64,000 nt of DNA, from the NCBI RefSeq assembly GCF_903969135.1, contig NZ_LR824569.1, positions 868,001 through 932,000 of the forward strand. Direction: 5' to 3'. Below the pieces are notes generated by a model. The model did no database searches and was not told the origin of the DNA. It saw only the letters and a list, made by a program, of their open reading frames with translations. Made by a program: the position numbers and the translations under genes. Positions 10,033 through 18,064 of the stretch are shown here, in pieces. The stretch's first letter is position 1. Every line of letters starts with the position of its first letter. The stretch comes from Chryseobacterium sp. JV274. GTDB lineage: Bacteria > Bacteroidota > Bacteroidia > Flavobacteriales > Weeksellaceae.

Positions 10033-10566
10033 TTATCTTTTTTCTAATTGTTCTATCATATTTTTCAGCATAGCAGGTACAATCAGCTTATGAAAAGGGT
10101 GAACAGGAAGAAAATATAATACACCCAGCCAGTTATGAAACTTTACTGTAGTTGATATGGTAAGTGATTTTTCGTCAAGATGTTCTTTATTTTCATCAAA
10201 TAAAAGTGAAACTCTGAAATCCAGATGTTTATCATCTTCCCCAATAACAATTTCATTATTTGTTTTATCAAACACTTTAAAAATACCCATGCGCTCTCCC
10301 ACTTCACATTTAAAATCCCTTTTCTGCTGACTTTCTGTTTCATATCCGGTCTTCAGCCCCAATAATCTTACTGCTTTATTTCTGAAACCAAACATTTTCT
10401 TTCCCCATTTAGGTCCGCTTGTAAAGAATATTTTTCCGATTTCTGAAATATCAATATTCCGGCTCCCATGGGTCAATTCTCCTTCAAAACTATCACTATA
10501 ATCAAAATCTTTTTCCCCTTGGGATAAAACTGATTTTTCAGGAAACTCTGTCTTCTTAATCTTCAT
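10033..10566 (-). CDS. DUF2867-family protein
   Basis: A 177-residue soluble protein. The C-terminal pattern LGVLYFLPVHPFHKLIVPAM is the hallmark of DUF2867, a START/SRPBCC-like family whose members are often fused to NAD-binding epimerase-like domains. Here the domain stands alone. Conserved-looking internal motifs are GELTHGSRNIDISEIGKIFF and EVGERMGIFKVF. The frame begins 11 codons earlier, but MKIKKTEFPEKS at 10566 gives a soluble, family-like N-terminus. There is no signal peptide. No operon partner: the neighbours on both sides are transcribed towards or away from it. Biochemical role unknown. Confidence 0.7.
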   Translation of the reverse strand: MKIKKTEFPEKSVLSQGEKDFDYSDSFEGELTHGSRNIDISEIGKIFFTSGPKWGKKMFGFRNKAVRLLGLKTGYETESQQKRDFKCEVGERMGIFKVFDKTNNEIVIGEDDKHLDFRVSLLFDENKEHLDEKSLTISTTVKFHNWLGVLYFLPVHPFHKLIVPAMLKNMIEQLEKR

Positions 10567-10794
10567 TGTCATTGTTTTTAATAGCTGTGTGTCTAACAAA
10601 TGTAGGCATCTTTCTGTAAATTAAAAAGAGAAAAACCAAACATATGTTTAAAATCATATTTATTCATAAACTTTATCATTTAAACCATTAAACAGTTCAA
10701 CATCAGCCTTAAACCTCTCTCTATTTAATTTTTATTTTTATAAATAGAGTCTGTTTTAAATATTTCATTAAATTCGATCAACAAAACTGTTTTT

Positions 10795-11949
10795 ATGATA
10801 CAACTTCCTTTATCAAAACTTTCCAATGTAGGAACTACTATTTTCAGTCAGATGACTCAGCTTGCCAACGAAAATGAAGCGATCAATCTTTCTCAGGGAT
10901 TTCCGGATTTCATGCCTGATCCTGAATTGTTGAATCATGTAGATCACTTTATTAAAAAAGGCTTTAACCAGTATGCTCCGCTGGGAGGAATGATTGGACT
11001 GAAGGAAGAAATTGCCAGAAAAATTGAGAACAGCCATCATGCAATTTATCATCCTGACTCCGAAATAACAATTACAGCAGGCGGAACACAGGCTATTTTC
11101 ACAGCCATTGCTTCTTTTATCAAAAAGGATGATGAAGTGATTATTTTTGAACCGGCCTATGATTGTTATGAACCTACTGTAGAACTTTTCGGAGGTATTG
11201 TAAAACGTTTTGAAATGAAAGCTCCGGATTATAAAATCGACTGGGCTGCCGTAAAAAATCTTGTCAGTGACAAAACCAGAATGATTATTCTCAATAATCC
11301 CAACAACCCATCCGGAAAAATCCTGACAGAAAATGATATACAAGAGCTTATTAAGCTGGTAAAAGGGACTTCCATTCTTATTTTAAGTGATGAAGTGTAT
11401 GAAAATATTGTTTTTGACGGAAAACAGCATTTAAGCATTTGTAAATATCCGGAATTGAAAGAAAGGAGTCTTCTTGTTGCTTCTTTCGGGAAACTTTTTC
11501 ACGTTACCGGATGGAAAGTAGGCTACTGCGCTGCTCCCAAAATCTTAACGGATGAATTCAGAAAAGTACACCAGTTCAACGTTTTCTGTGTGAATACTCC
11601 TATCCAGCTTGCACTGGGTGAGTACATGAAACATGATGAACATTATACCCAACTGAATCAGTTTTTCCAGGAGAAAAGAGATTTTCTGAGAAAAGGTCTT
11701 GCAGGAACATCTTTTGAACTGCTGGATTGTGAAGGAACTTATTTTCAGGCAGTAAAGTATGATAAGATTTCGGATAAAAACGATTTTGATTTTGCATCTG
11801 AGCTTACCATTAATCATAAGGTTGCCAGTGTTCCTTTCTCTTCATTTTATAAGAATAAACTGAATGAAAATGTGATAAGATTATGTTTTGCCAAGAAGCA
11901 GGAAACTTTGGAAAGGGCAATTGAGAATTTATCAAGAGTATCATCATAG
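10795..11949 (+). CDS. PLP-dependent methionine-type aminotransferase
   Basis: A 384-residue class I/II aminotransferase of the YbdL / kynurenine aminotransferase-like group, which transaminates methionine and aromatic or branched amino acids with 2-oxo acids. Visible features are the substrate-side motif NLSQGFPDF near residue 31, the glycine-rich GGTQAIFTAI, the PLP-phenol ring and pyridine-binding motifs NNPNNPSG and LSDEVYENIVFDG, the Schiff-base lysine in SFGKLFHVTGWKVGY (Lys233), and the C-terminal arginine motif NVIRLCFAK. Length and order match the family. It is preceded by about 195 bp without genes and is monocistronic. The substrate is inferred from family similarity, not from diagnostic residues. 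Confidence 0.88.
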   Translation: MIQLPLSKLSNVGTTIFSQMTQLANENEAINLSQGFPDFMPDPELLNHVDHFIKKGFNQYAPLGGMIGLKEEIARKIENSHHAIYHPDSEITITAGGTQAIFTAIASFIKKDDEVIIFEPAYDCYEPTVELFGGIVKRFEMKAPDYKIDWAAVKNLVSDKTRMIILNNPNNPSGKILTENDIQELIKLVKGTSILILSDEVYENIVFDGKQHLSICKYPELKERSLLVASFGKLFHVTGWKVGYCAAPKILTDEFRKVHQFNVFCVNTPIQLALGEYMKHDEHYTQLNQFFQEKRDFLRKGLAGTSFELLDCEGTYFQAVKYDKISDKNDFDFASELTINHKVASVPFSSFYKNKLNENVIRLCFAKKQETLERAIENLSRVSS

Positions 11950-12253
11950 TTTTTGCGTGCTTTTGTGGGAGCTTAGAGACAAAGATCTTTACTCCAATTA
12001 CCATTGCGAGCAAAGCAATCTCATTGAAATTTATGGATTTAGTATTGAAAACGCTAAGACGCAAAGGAACTTTAAAAGTAAACGTTTTAAGGCGCAATGA
12101 TTTTATCTCCGATAAAATTGTACTGTTCTAAAAATGAGGTAGATATTTCAAGGTCATTTCAGATGACGAGTTTATTTTTTTCTTTAATAAGTGACTTATT
12201 GTTCATGATTTTCATATATTTATAAAATAACTAATCCATTAAATATCAAAATC
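11950..12253. other. Intergenic stretch with flavobacterial repeat-like text
   Basis: No gene seen. Bases 12002-12110 contain phrases such as TTGCGAGCAAAGCAATCTC and GCTAAGACGCAAAGG. These resemble short dispersed intergenic repeats that I associate with Chryseobacterium genomes. I cannot verify copy number from one window. The last 100 bases probably hold the promoter of the small peptide gene at 12254. Confidence 0.35.
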
Positions 12254-12430
12254 ATGAAAAAGGGAATCATCTCACAAGGAAAAAAATTAAACAAAAAAGA
12301 ATTAAGTACAATCAATGGAGGTTTAGGTAACGTAAGATGTACCAATTCTTCTGGGTACTGTGTATACATCGGGCCTGGATGCAGAGAGCTTAAATGCCAG
12401 CTACCTGAACCCCTTGAAGCTGTTGAGTAA
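12254..12430 (+). CDS. Gly-Gly-leader Cys-rich small peptide (bacteriocin-like), 58 aa
   Basis: A 58-residue peptide. The N-terminus is a double-glycine-type leader (KKLNKKELSTINGG, GG at residues 22-23), as in peptides exported by peptidase-containing ABC transporters. The core has four cysteines at 29, 36, 43 and 48, spacing C-x6-C-x6-C-x4-C, ending near RELKCQLPEP. The same spacing and leader occur in the peptide gene at 14555, which supports both as real members of one family. No transporter, maturase or immunity gene is nearby, so it would depend on a PCAT-type exporter elsewhere. A strong GC-rich hairpin follows 22 bp after the stop. Function (bacteriocin, signal or other) is unknown. 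Confidence 0.75.
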   Translation: MKKGIISQGKKLNKKELSTINGGLGNVRCTNSSGYCVYIGPGCRELKCQLPEPLEAVE

Positions 12431-12452
12431 TAATACTCCAAAAAAATGACAA

Positions 12453-12494
12453 ATAATAATTCGGCCGGCTCATTTGAGCCGGCCGAATTATTAT
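12453..12494. terminator. Strong bidirectional terminator hairpin
   Basis: A perfect 19-bp inverted repeat containing AATTCGGCCGGCTC, with a 4-nt loop (arms 12453-12471 and 12476-12494). It lies between the converging peptide gene and SDR gene and can serve both. It is the most GC-rich hairpin in the region. Confidence 0.8.
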
Positions 12495-12513
12495 AAAGAT
12501 GATTCTTCAAATG

Positions 12514-13278
12514 TTATAAAAACATTCCTCCTGAAACTTCAATTCTTTGTCCATTGATCCATCTTGCATCTTCCGTACACAGAAATGCCACTACACCGCC
12601 GATATCATCAGGAAGTCCTACTCTTCCTAAGGCCGTAGCACCCGCCACTACAGCGTTGATCTCTTCATTATCTCTTACTCTTCCTCCTCCGAAATCTGTT
12701 TCAATAGCTCCAGGAGCCACAACATTAGCTTTGATTTTTCTTGATCCTAATTCTTTGGCCATATATTTTGTGAGCATTTCTACCCCAGCTTTTATAGATC
12801 CATAAATAGAAGATCCCGGAGTTGCAAATCTTGCCAATCCTGAAGATATATTGATAATTCCTCCCCCATCATTCATGAATGGCAAAAATTTTTGAGTCAG
12901 GAAAAACACTCCTTTGAAATGAATGTCTACAACATCATCCAGCTGTTCTTCCGTTACTTCCGTAATGGGTGAATATAAAGCTGTTCCTGCATTATTGATC
13001 AGGTAATCAATATGAGTACTTCCTGTATTTTCCTGCAGATGATCCGTAACTTCTTTTACAAAGGCATCAAAACTTTTAATGTCTTTTGTATCCAGTTGGA
13101 AAGCAACAGCATTTCGGCCCATTGATTTTATTTCATTCACAACAGCTTCAGCCTCTTCCTTATTACTTCTGTAGGTAATAATAACGTCTAATCCTTTTTG
13201 AGCGATCTTTAGAGCTGAGTTCTTGCCCAATCCACGGCTTCCTCCGGTTACCAGTGCGATATTTGCTTTTGTGTTCAT
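12514..13278 (-). CDS. SDR-family oxidoreductase
   Basis: A classical short-chain dehydrogenase/reductase of 254 residues, NAD(P)-dependent. Cofactor motif TGGSRGLGK sits at the N-terminus and NNAG in IDYLINNAGTALYS. The catalytic Ser is in INISSGLARF and the Tyr/Lys pair is in YGSIKAG. The C-terminal GQRIEVSGGMFL is usual for the family. MNTKANIALVTGG at 13278 was chosen as start because the nine residues upstream (MYHQNNQNT) are not family-like. The gene lies 89 bp downstream of an AraC regulator on the same strand, so the regulator probably controls it or is co-transcribed. Substrate unknown. Confidence 0.9.
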   Translation of the reverse strand: MNTKANIALVTGGSRGLGKNSALKIAQKGLDVIITYRSNKEEAEAVVNEIKSMGRNAVAFQLDTKDIKSFDAFVKEVTDHLQENTGSTHIDYLINNAGTALYSPITEVTEEQLDDVVDIHFKGVFFLTQKFLPFMNDGGGIINISSGLARFATPGSSIYGSIKAGVEMLTKYMAKELGSRKIKANVVAPGAIETDFGGGRVRDNEEINAVVAGATALGRVGLPDDIGGVVAFLCTEDARWINGQRIEVSGGMFL

Positions 13279-13367
13279 TGTATTTTGATTATTTTGATGG
13301 TACAAAGTTGGGACATTTTCAGACTGAAGTGTTTGCTTGAATCAATCTGAAATTTGCAAAATTCAAA

Positions 13368-14306
13368 TCAGGAACGAAATTCTAACGGGGTAAAGGAAGT
13401 TTTCCTTTTAAAAAAATTAGAAAAGTGGGCAATTTCTTCGAACCCCAGAGCATAGGATATCTCTGAGACGTTCCATTTGGTCTGTTTTAAGAGTATTTTT
13501 GCTTCCTGAGTGATTCGGTCAGAGATAAATTCTGTAGTCGTTTTTCCGGTGCTTTCTTTTAATCTTTTGTTTAAATAATTGACATGAACCGCCAGTCGGT
13601 CTGCATAATCTTTGGCGGTCTTCAGCTGCAGTCTCTGATCCCAGGATTCAATAGGAAATTGTCTTTCTAACAGCTCTATAAACAGAGAAACCACTCTCAT
13701 AGATGCATCATTTGATGCGGATATTTTGGTAGCTGGCTGTAGTTTCTGCCCATAATGAATGAGTTCCAGAACATAGTTTCTGATCAGATCATATTTAAAA
13801 ACATAATCTGAATCTATCTCTTTTTTTATTTTTTTAAAGAGGCTCTCTATCTCTTCTGCAAGCTCATTGTCAATTTCAAATACAGGTACTCCTCCAGGTT
13901 GAAAAATAGGGAGATCTTCGAGATTATAATAGGATTTATCTTTAATGAAAAAGTCTTCTGTAAATACACAGAAACTCCCCGACTGATCAGCATCTTCAGG
14001 TATCCAATGGTACGGAACTTTTGGAGTGGCGAATAATAAAGCGTTCTGTTTTATTGATATTACTTTGTCAGCATATTCTGCCCTGTTTCGCCCTCGTATA
14101 AAACTTATTTTATAGTATTTCCTTCTGTTATAAGGCATTTCGGAAGTAGTCTTTGCTCTTTCGAGTGTCTGGGCAATATCAAAAACATTAAAGTGTCCGA
14201 TATCTTTATGAAGTCCTTTTGGAAAAATACTTTCGAGATCTTTACCTAATTTGGCGGCCATCTCTTTATAAAAATCTTCCAGTGAGGTATTTGCTACTTT
14301 TTCCAT
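13368..14306 (-). CDS. AraC-family transcriptional regulator
   Basis: A 312-residue regulator with an N-terminal cupin-like sensing domain (YNRRKYYKISFIRGRNRAEY, FCVFTEDFF) and a C-terminal AraC HTH. The HTH has KTAKDYADRLAVHVNYLNKR, then EISYALGFEEIAHFSNFFKR and FTPLEFR. It is a paralogue of the AraC protein at 31946, with the same domain layout and shared motifs YNRR-YYKISFI and LGF-x3-AHF-NFFK. It precedes the SDR gene on the same strand, the usual arrangement for a local activator. The inducer is not evident. Confidence 0.92.
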   Translation of the reverse strand: MEKVANTSLEDFYKEMAAKLGKDLESIFPKGLHKDIGHFNVFDIAQTLERAKTTSEMPYNRRKYYKISFIRGRNRAEYADKVISIKQNALLFATPKVPYHWIPEDADQSGSFCVFTEDFFIKDKSYYNLEDLPIFQPGGVPVFEIDNELAEEIESLFKKIKKEIDSDYVFKYDLIRNYVLELIHYGQKLQPATKISASNDASMRVVSLFIELLERQFPIESWDQRLQLKTAKDYADRLAVHVNYLNKRLKESTGKTTTEFISDRITQEAKILLKQTKWNVSEISYALGFEEIAHFSNFFKRKTSFTPLEFRS

Positions 14307-14554
14307 GGCAGATGATTTGTAAAATTCAAATATACGAACTTATGAAACAGCCTGTTTCAAATTGATTACATTTTCAAAATAAAACATCTTATTCATATAT
14401 TGAAAAACTCTGCAGACTTATTGATTTAATGTAAAATCAATAACCAATATTAAAATATTTCATTAAAAAATTATTCTTTTTTTCTAAACACAGTGATATA
14501 CTTCATTTATTTTTCTTACATTCGCTAGCACTAACTCACTAAAAATCAAAACTA

Positions 14555-14713
14555 ATGAAAAATCAAAATTTAACTAACGGAAAAAAATTGAACAAAAAAC
14601 AATTAAGAGTAATTACCGGAGGAAAAGAAATGTGTCTTCTTCCAGATCTGACTTGTAAGAAATTTTCTTTTGCCTGTGCAGAATTACAATGCCAGCCTGG
14701 TATTGAAATTTAA
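14555..14713 (+). CDS. Gly-Gly-leader Cys-rich small peptide (bacteriocin-like), 52 aa
   Basis: A 52-residue peptide with leader GKKLNKKQLRVITGG (GG at 22-23) and core cysteines at 27, 34, 41 and 46. This is the same C-x6-C-x6-C-x4-C spacing as the peptide at 12254, ending AELQCQPG. The agreement of leader, spacing and the final (R/A)EL(K/Q)CQ(L/P) block argues strongly against a chance ORF. It has its own terminator 43 bp downstream. No export or modification genes adjoin it. Probable family: bacteriocin-like / class II leader peptides of flavobacteria. Activity unknown. Confidence 0.75.
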   Translation: MKNQNLTNGKKLNKKQLRVITGGKEMCLLPDLTCKKFSFACAELQCQPGIEI

Positions 14714-14755
14714 TAAACCAACAACACGAAAAAGCTGAAAAGCTTTTATCATTAT

Positions 14756-14790
14756 AAAAAGTCGCTTCCCAGCAAGGGAGTGACTTTTTT
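14756..14790. terminator. Intrinsic terminator, bidirectional
   Basis: AAAAAGTCGCTTCC pairs with GGGAGTGACTTTTT (14-bp stem including two G-U pairs), with T runs on both strands. It serves the peptide gene (+) and the lipoprotein gene (-). Confidence 0.8.
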
Positions 14791-14809
14791 AATTTTATTT
14801 CCGCATTTA

Positions 14810-15889
14810 TTAGATAACAATACCTCCAATATTCTTTAGAACCCATTTACCTTCTACATATTCTGCTGCATAATCATTTGTAAAACTGCTGCCTGATTCA
14901 TAGATATAAAATACATTTGGATCCCGATCATTGGTTTGAATTTTGGAAATATCTTCCTCAATGACATCGGTTATTCTGGTATAATAGGTTTGATTGTTTT
15001 TTTCTTCAGGTATAAATAATACTCTGATTTCAGGATTGATCTGGTGGAAGTAATCGCAATCATTCTTATAAATATGGAATGTATAATGTAATTTTTTCAT
15101 ATTTGTCATTCCATAATTTGGCAGCAACAATTCATAGAGCTGGGTAAATTTATTCTTTTCAGATGTAAACATAGGATTCATATCATCAAAATCGTTGATT
15201 CCGTCACCATCTGTATCCTTACTATCAGGGTTTAAACCAAAACTTTTTTCAAAAATATCATTGTAACCATCGTTATCTGAGTCTTTCATCAGGTCTTTTA
15301 AATTTATTTTAAATAATTTTCCATCTTCCATCGCTGAATAATCATCATAACCCGGAAGTCCCGCTATCTTTATGATTTTCACAAGACTTCCTTCAAATTG
15401 AAGAAACCCGTCTTTGATGATGGGCATTTCCAGCATTTCATTTATATAATAATGGCTAAAGCTCAATCCTATAAAATAAGCCTTAGGTATATTATTTTCA
15501 ATTTTCAGCAGCCAGAATCCCATGCTATTTCGTCCTAAAGCGTACAGAATATTTCCTGCCTGCTGCTGAGAATAATATAAAAACTGATCTGAAAATTTAT
15601 CCCTTACTATTTTAAATTCTTTGTCCTGTCTATTAAATATATTTTCAGACTCATCAGAACTGATATTGGCATGACTTACTATACTGTCTTCCTTAAAACT
15701 CCTGTATTCTTTAAGATTTATAATTTCAAGATAATCAGGTTTCTCGTTCAATATCTGTTGAATGGTATAAGGCTTCTGCTCTTTATAATCTTCAAATACC
15801 TGATCTCTGTGATTGACAAAGCACTTTTTTTCTATGGATTGGGAGCAGGAGAAAAATAAGATAGGAATAGCTAAATAAAAGATTCTCAT
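14810..15889 (-). CDS. Lipoprotein with thrombospondin type-3-like Ca-binding repeats
   Basis: A 359-residue predicted lipoprotein: the signal sequence MRIFYLAIPILFFSCS places the lipobox Cys at residue 15. The central part has TSP3-type calcium-binding repeats, DSDNDGYNDIFEKSFGLNP and DTDGDGINDFDDMNP (about residues 200-235), as in OmpA-like and T9SS-associated proteins. The flanking regions are not recognised. No T9SS sorting tail is present, so it is expected to remain a membrane-anchored lipoprotein. It lies downstream of ychF on the same strand, but a clear terminator separates the two. Confidence 0.8.
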   Translation of the reverse strand: MRIFYLAIPILFFSCSQSIEKKCFVNHRDQVFEDYKEQKPYTIQQILNEKPDYLEIINLKEYRSFKEDSIVSHANISSDESENIFNRQDKEFKIVRDKFSDQFLYYSQQQAGNILYALGRNSMGFWLLKIENNIPKAYFIGLSFSHYYINEMLEMPIIKDGFLQFEGSLVKIIKIAGLPGYDDYSAMEDGKLFKINLKDLMKDSDNDGYNDIFEKSFGLNPDSKDTDGDGINDFDDMNPMFTSEKNKFTQLYELLLPNYGMTNMKKLHYTFHIYKNDCDYFHQINPEIRVLFIPEEKNNQTYYTRITDVIEEDISKIQTNDRDPNVFYIYESGSSFTNDYAAEYVEGKWVLKNIGGIVI

Positions 15890-15913
15890 AGTAAAAGTTT
15901 AGATCATGAATGC

Positions 15914-15947
15914 AAAAAACGCTCCCAAATACATGGAAGCGTTTTTT
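15914..15947 (-). terminator. Terminator of ychF
   Basis: AAAAAACGCT (15914-15923) pairs with AGCGTTTTTT (15938-15947), with a T run on the minus strand, 26 bp after the ychF stop. Confidence 0.75.
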
Positions 15948-15972
15948 ATTATAAACGAACTTTAATATTTTC

Positions 15973-17064
15973 TTATACATTGAATCTAAAGTGCATGATG
16001 TCTCCATCCTGTACTATATATTCTTTACCTTCTACAGAAAGTTTTCCGGCTTCTTTAATCTTTACTTCAGAACCGTAATGGATATAATCATTATACTTGA
16101 TTACTTCTGCACGGATAAATCCTTTTTCAAAATCTGTATGGATTACTCCTGCAGCCTGTGGAGCGGTCCATCCCTGTCCAATAGTCCAGGCTCTTACTTC
16201 TTTCACTCCGGCTGTAAAATAAGTCTGAAGTTTCAAAAGATCATAAGCTTTTCTAATCAAACGGTTAACTCCCGGCTCAGTAAGACCCAACTCATCAAGG
16301 AAGATTTCTCTTTCTTCAAAAGTTTCAAGCTCGTTGATATCAGCCTCGATCTGTGCTGCCAATACTACTACTTCAGCACCTTCACCTTTAGCCATTTCTT
16401 CAATCTTAGCAATCCAGTCATTTCCGTTTTTGATAGAATTTTCATCTACGTTACAAACGTAAAGTACAGGCTTATTGGTTAGCAACTGAACTTCTCCGAT
16501 AATTGATTTTGCAAAATCATCAGTCGCAAATTCTCTTGCATTTTTACCATCCTCAAGGAATTTCTGTAAGTTCTGAAGGATTTCGTAAGTAAGAATATCC
16601 TCTTTCTTTCCTGACTTGATGAATTTCTTAGCTTTTTCAACTGCTTTTCCTACTGTTTCAAGGTCTTTCAGCTGAAGCTCTATATCAATAATTTCTTTAT
16701 CTCTTAAAGGATCTACTGAACCTTCAACGTGGATGATATTTCCGTTATCAAAACATCTTAAAACGTGAATGATTGCTTCACACTCGCGGATATTAGCCAA
16801 GAACTGGTTCCCCAATCCTTCTCCTTTGCTGGCTCCTTTTACAAGACCTGCAATATCAACAATCTCAACTACCGCTGGTAAAACTCTTTCAGGTTTTACG
16901 ATTTTCTCCAGTTCAAAAAGTCTCTGATCCGGTACAGAAACCGTCCCAAGGTTCGGCTCAATAGTACAGAAAGGATAGTTTGCTGATTGAGCTTTTGCAT
17001 TACTCAAACAGTTAAAAAGAGTTGATTTACCTACATTCGGCAGGCCTACGATTCCACATTTCAT
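15973..17064 (-). CDS. ychF: Redox-regulated ribosome-binding ATPase YchF
   Basis: YchF (OLA1 family) is a conserved P-loop ATPase that binds ribosomes and modulates translation and stress responses. The 363-residue product is full length. It has the Walker A motif GLPNVGKSTLFN at the N-terminus, the DIAGLVKGASKGEGLGNQFL switch region, a coiled-coil insertion (KDLETVGKAVEKAKKF) and a C-terminal TGS domain with AGVIHTDFEKGFIRAEVIKY and DGDIMHFRFNV. The N-terminal MKCGIVGLPNVGKS begins directly at the G domain as usual. It is monocistronic, with a terminator after it and a repeat-like spacer before it. Confidence 0.97.
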   Translation of the reverse strand: MKCGIVGLPNVGKSTLFNCLSNAKAQSANYPFCTIEPNLGTVSVPDQRLFELEKIVKPERVLPAVVEIVDIAGLVKGASKGEGLGNQFLANIRECEAIIHVLRCFDNGNIIHVEGSVDPLRDKEIIDIELQLKDLETVGKAVEKAKKFIKSGKKEDILTYEILQNLQKFLEDGKNAREFATDDFAKSIIGEVQLLTNKPVLYVCNVDENSIKNGNDWIAKIEEMAKGEGAEVVVLAAQIEADINELETFEEREIFLDELGLTEPGVNRLIRKAYDLLKLQTYFTAGVKEVRAWTIGQGWTAPQAAGVIHTDFEKGFIRAEVIKYNDYIHYGSEVKIKEAGKLSVEGKEYIVQDGDIMHFRFNV

Positions 17065-17071
17065 ATTGTAA

Positions 17072-17143
17072 AATTCAAAGTTTAAGGTTTAGGGCAACCC
17101 AAGGTTTCTCCAACTTTAAACATTGAACTCTGAACCTTGAATT
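17072..17143. repeat. Imperfect inverted repeat upstream of ychF
   Basis: AATTCAAAGTTTAAGGTT at 17072 is imperfectly complementary to the end of the stretch at 17112-17143 (CTTTAAACATTGAACTC then TGAACCTTGAATT). This kind of AATTCAAGGTTCA/GTTTAAAG text resembles dispersed intergenic repeats of Chryseobacterium. It lies between ychF and ferritin. I cannot confirm copy number here. Confidence 0.4.
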
Positions 17144-17183
17144 ACGAGTGTGCAAAGATAGTGATTTTTGAGGGAGTTTCATA

Positions 17184-17215
17184 ATAAAAAAATCTGTCAA
17201 TATTCTGACAGATTT
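17184..17215 (-). terminator. Terminator of the ferritin gene
   Basis: AATCTGTCA and TGACAGATT flank a short loop. On the minus strand the hairpin is followed by a run of seven or more T, 28 bp after the ferritin stop. Confidence 0.8.
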
Positions 17216-17242
17216 CCTAAAGGTTCGGATTCACCGGCTGTT

Positions 17243-17794
17243 TTATGGATTATTTCCCGTAGCATTCTGAGCCAGCGGGACATCATTCGGTGCTTCCTGT
17301 AAAGTTTTATCTAAAGTAAATAAAGATTCATCGGTAGCTCTGTCACCACCAGCGATTTTTAATTTATCAATTAAGTTTTGAGCTAATGTTTCTTCTTCAA
17401 TCTGTTCCTGTACAAACCACTGCATAAAATTCCAGGTTGCCCAGTCTTTTTCTTCCATGGAAAGATCTACAATTCTGTAAATAGCGGTTGTATTGTCAAC
17501 TTCATGTTTAAAAACGCCATCAAAACAAGCTGTAAGAGATTTCGGATCTGCAGGAGGAGCAGGAATAGCGTTTACTTTTGGTTTTCCACCTCTGTTTAAA
17601 ATGTATTCCATGAATTTGATTGAGTGATTTCGTTCTTCCTGGGCATGACGGTAAAGAAAGTTGGCAATCCCCTGATAACCTTTATCATCGGCCCAAATTC
17701 CATAGGATAAAAAAATGTGTGATGCATGAATCTCCTTATTCATCTGGTCACTAAGTGCTTTTTCCATATTGGTGGAAAGTCTTTTAGTATTCAT
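17243..17794 (-). CDS. ftnA: Non-heme ferritin
   Basis: A 183-residue ferritin that oxidises and stores iron as a 24-mer in the cytoplasm. The four-helix diiron ligands are visible: a first-helix Glu in MNKEIHASHIFLSYGIW and the helix-B motif HAQEERNHSIKFMEY (Glu-Glu-x2-His). The third-helix Glu/Gln region is FVQEQIEEETLAQNLI. The C-terminal extension of about 15 residues (PNDVPLAQNATGNNP) is longer than in E. coli FtnA. Monocistronic with its own terminator. No Fur box was identified with confidence in the 270-bp upstream gap. Confidence 0.93.
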   Translation of the reverse strand: MNTKRLSTNMEKALSDQMNKEIHASHIFLSYGIWADDKGYQGIANFLYRHAQEERNHSIKFMEYILNRGGKPKVNAIPAPPADPKSLTACFDGVFKHEVDNTTAIYRIVDLSMEEKDWATWNFMQWFVQEQIEEETLAQNLIDKLKIAGGDRATDESLFTLDKTLQEAPNDVPLAQNATGNNP

Positions 17795-17937
17795 AATGTT
17801 ATATTTTGGTGATTATGGGATGAATCATGCAAAAATGATTCCGATGCAATTTATATTTTAAACATAATTATTTATTTAAATTTTTATTTAATTGAAAATC
17901 ATTATTTTAAATTAATAATTTATAGTTATTCTAAAAT

Positions 17938-17968
17938 AAAAACCAGTTTTCAAGTAGAACTGGTTTTT
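17938..17968. terminator. Bidirectional hairpin terminator
   Basis: AAAAACCAGTT and AACTGGTTTTT (17938-17948 / 17958-17968) around a 9-nt loop, with A/T tracts on both sides. It probably ends the GH10-like gene at 18065 on the minus strand, though about 97 bp past its stop. Confidence 0.65.
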
Positions 17969-18064
17969 AAATTTATAACTGAGATTGCTTCCTCTTACGG
18001 TTCGTAATGACTAATAGTAGATAGAAGTTTTCAAATTAACTTTTTTGCCTTTTATCAAAAAATA

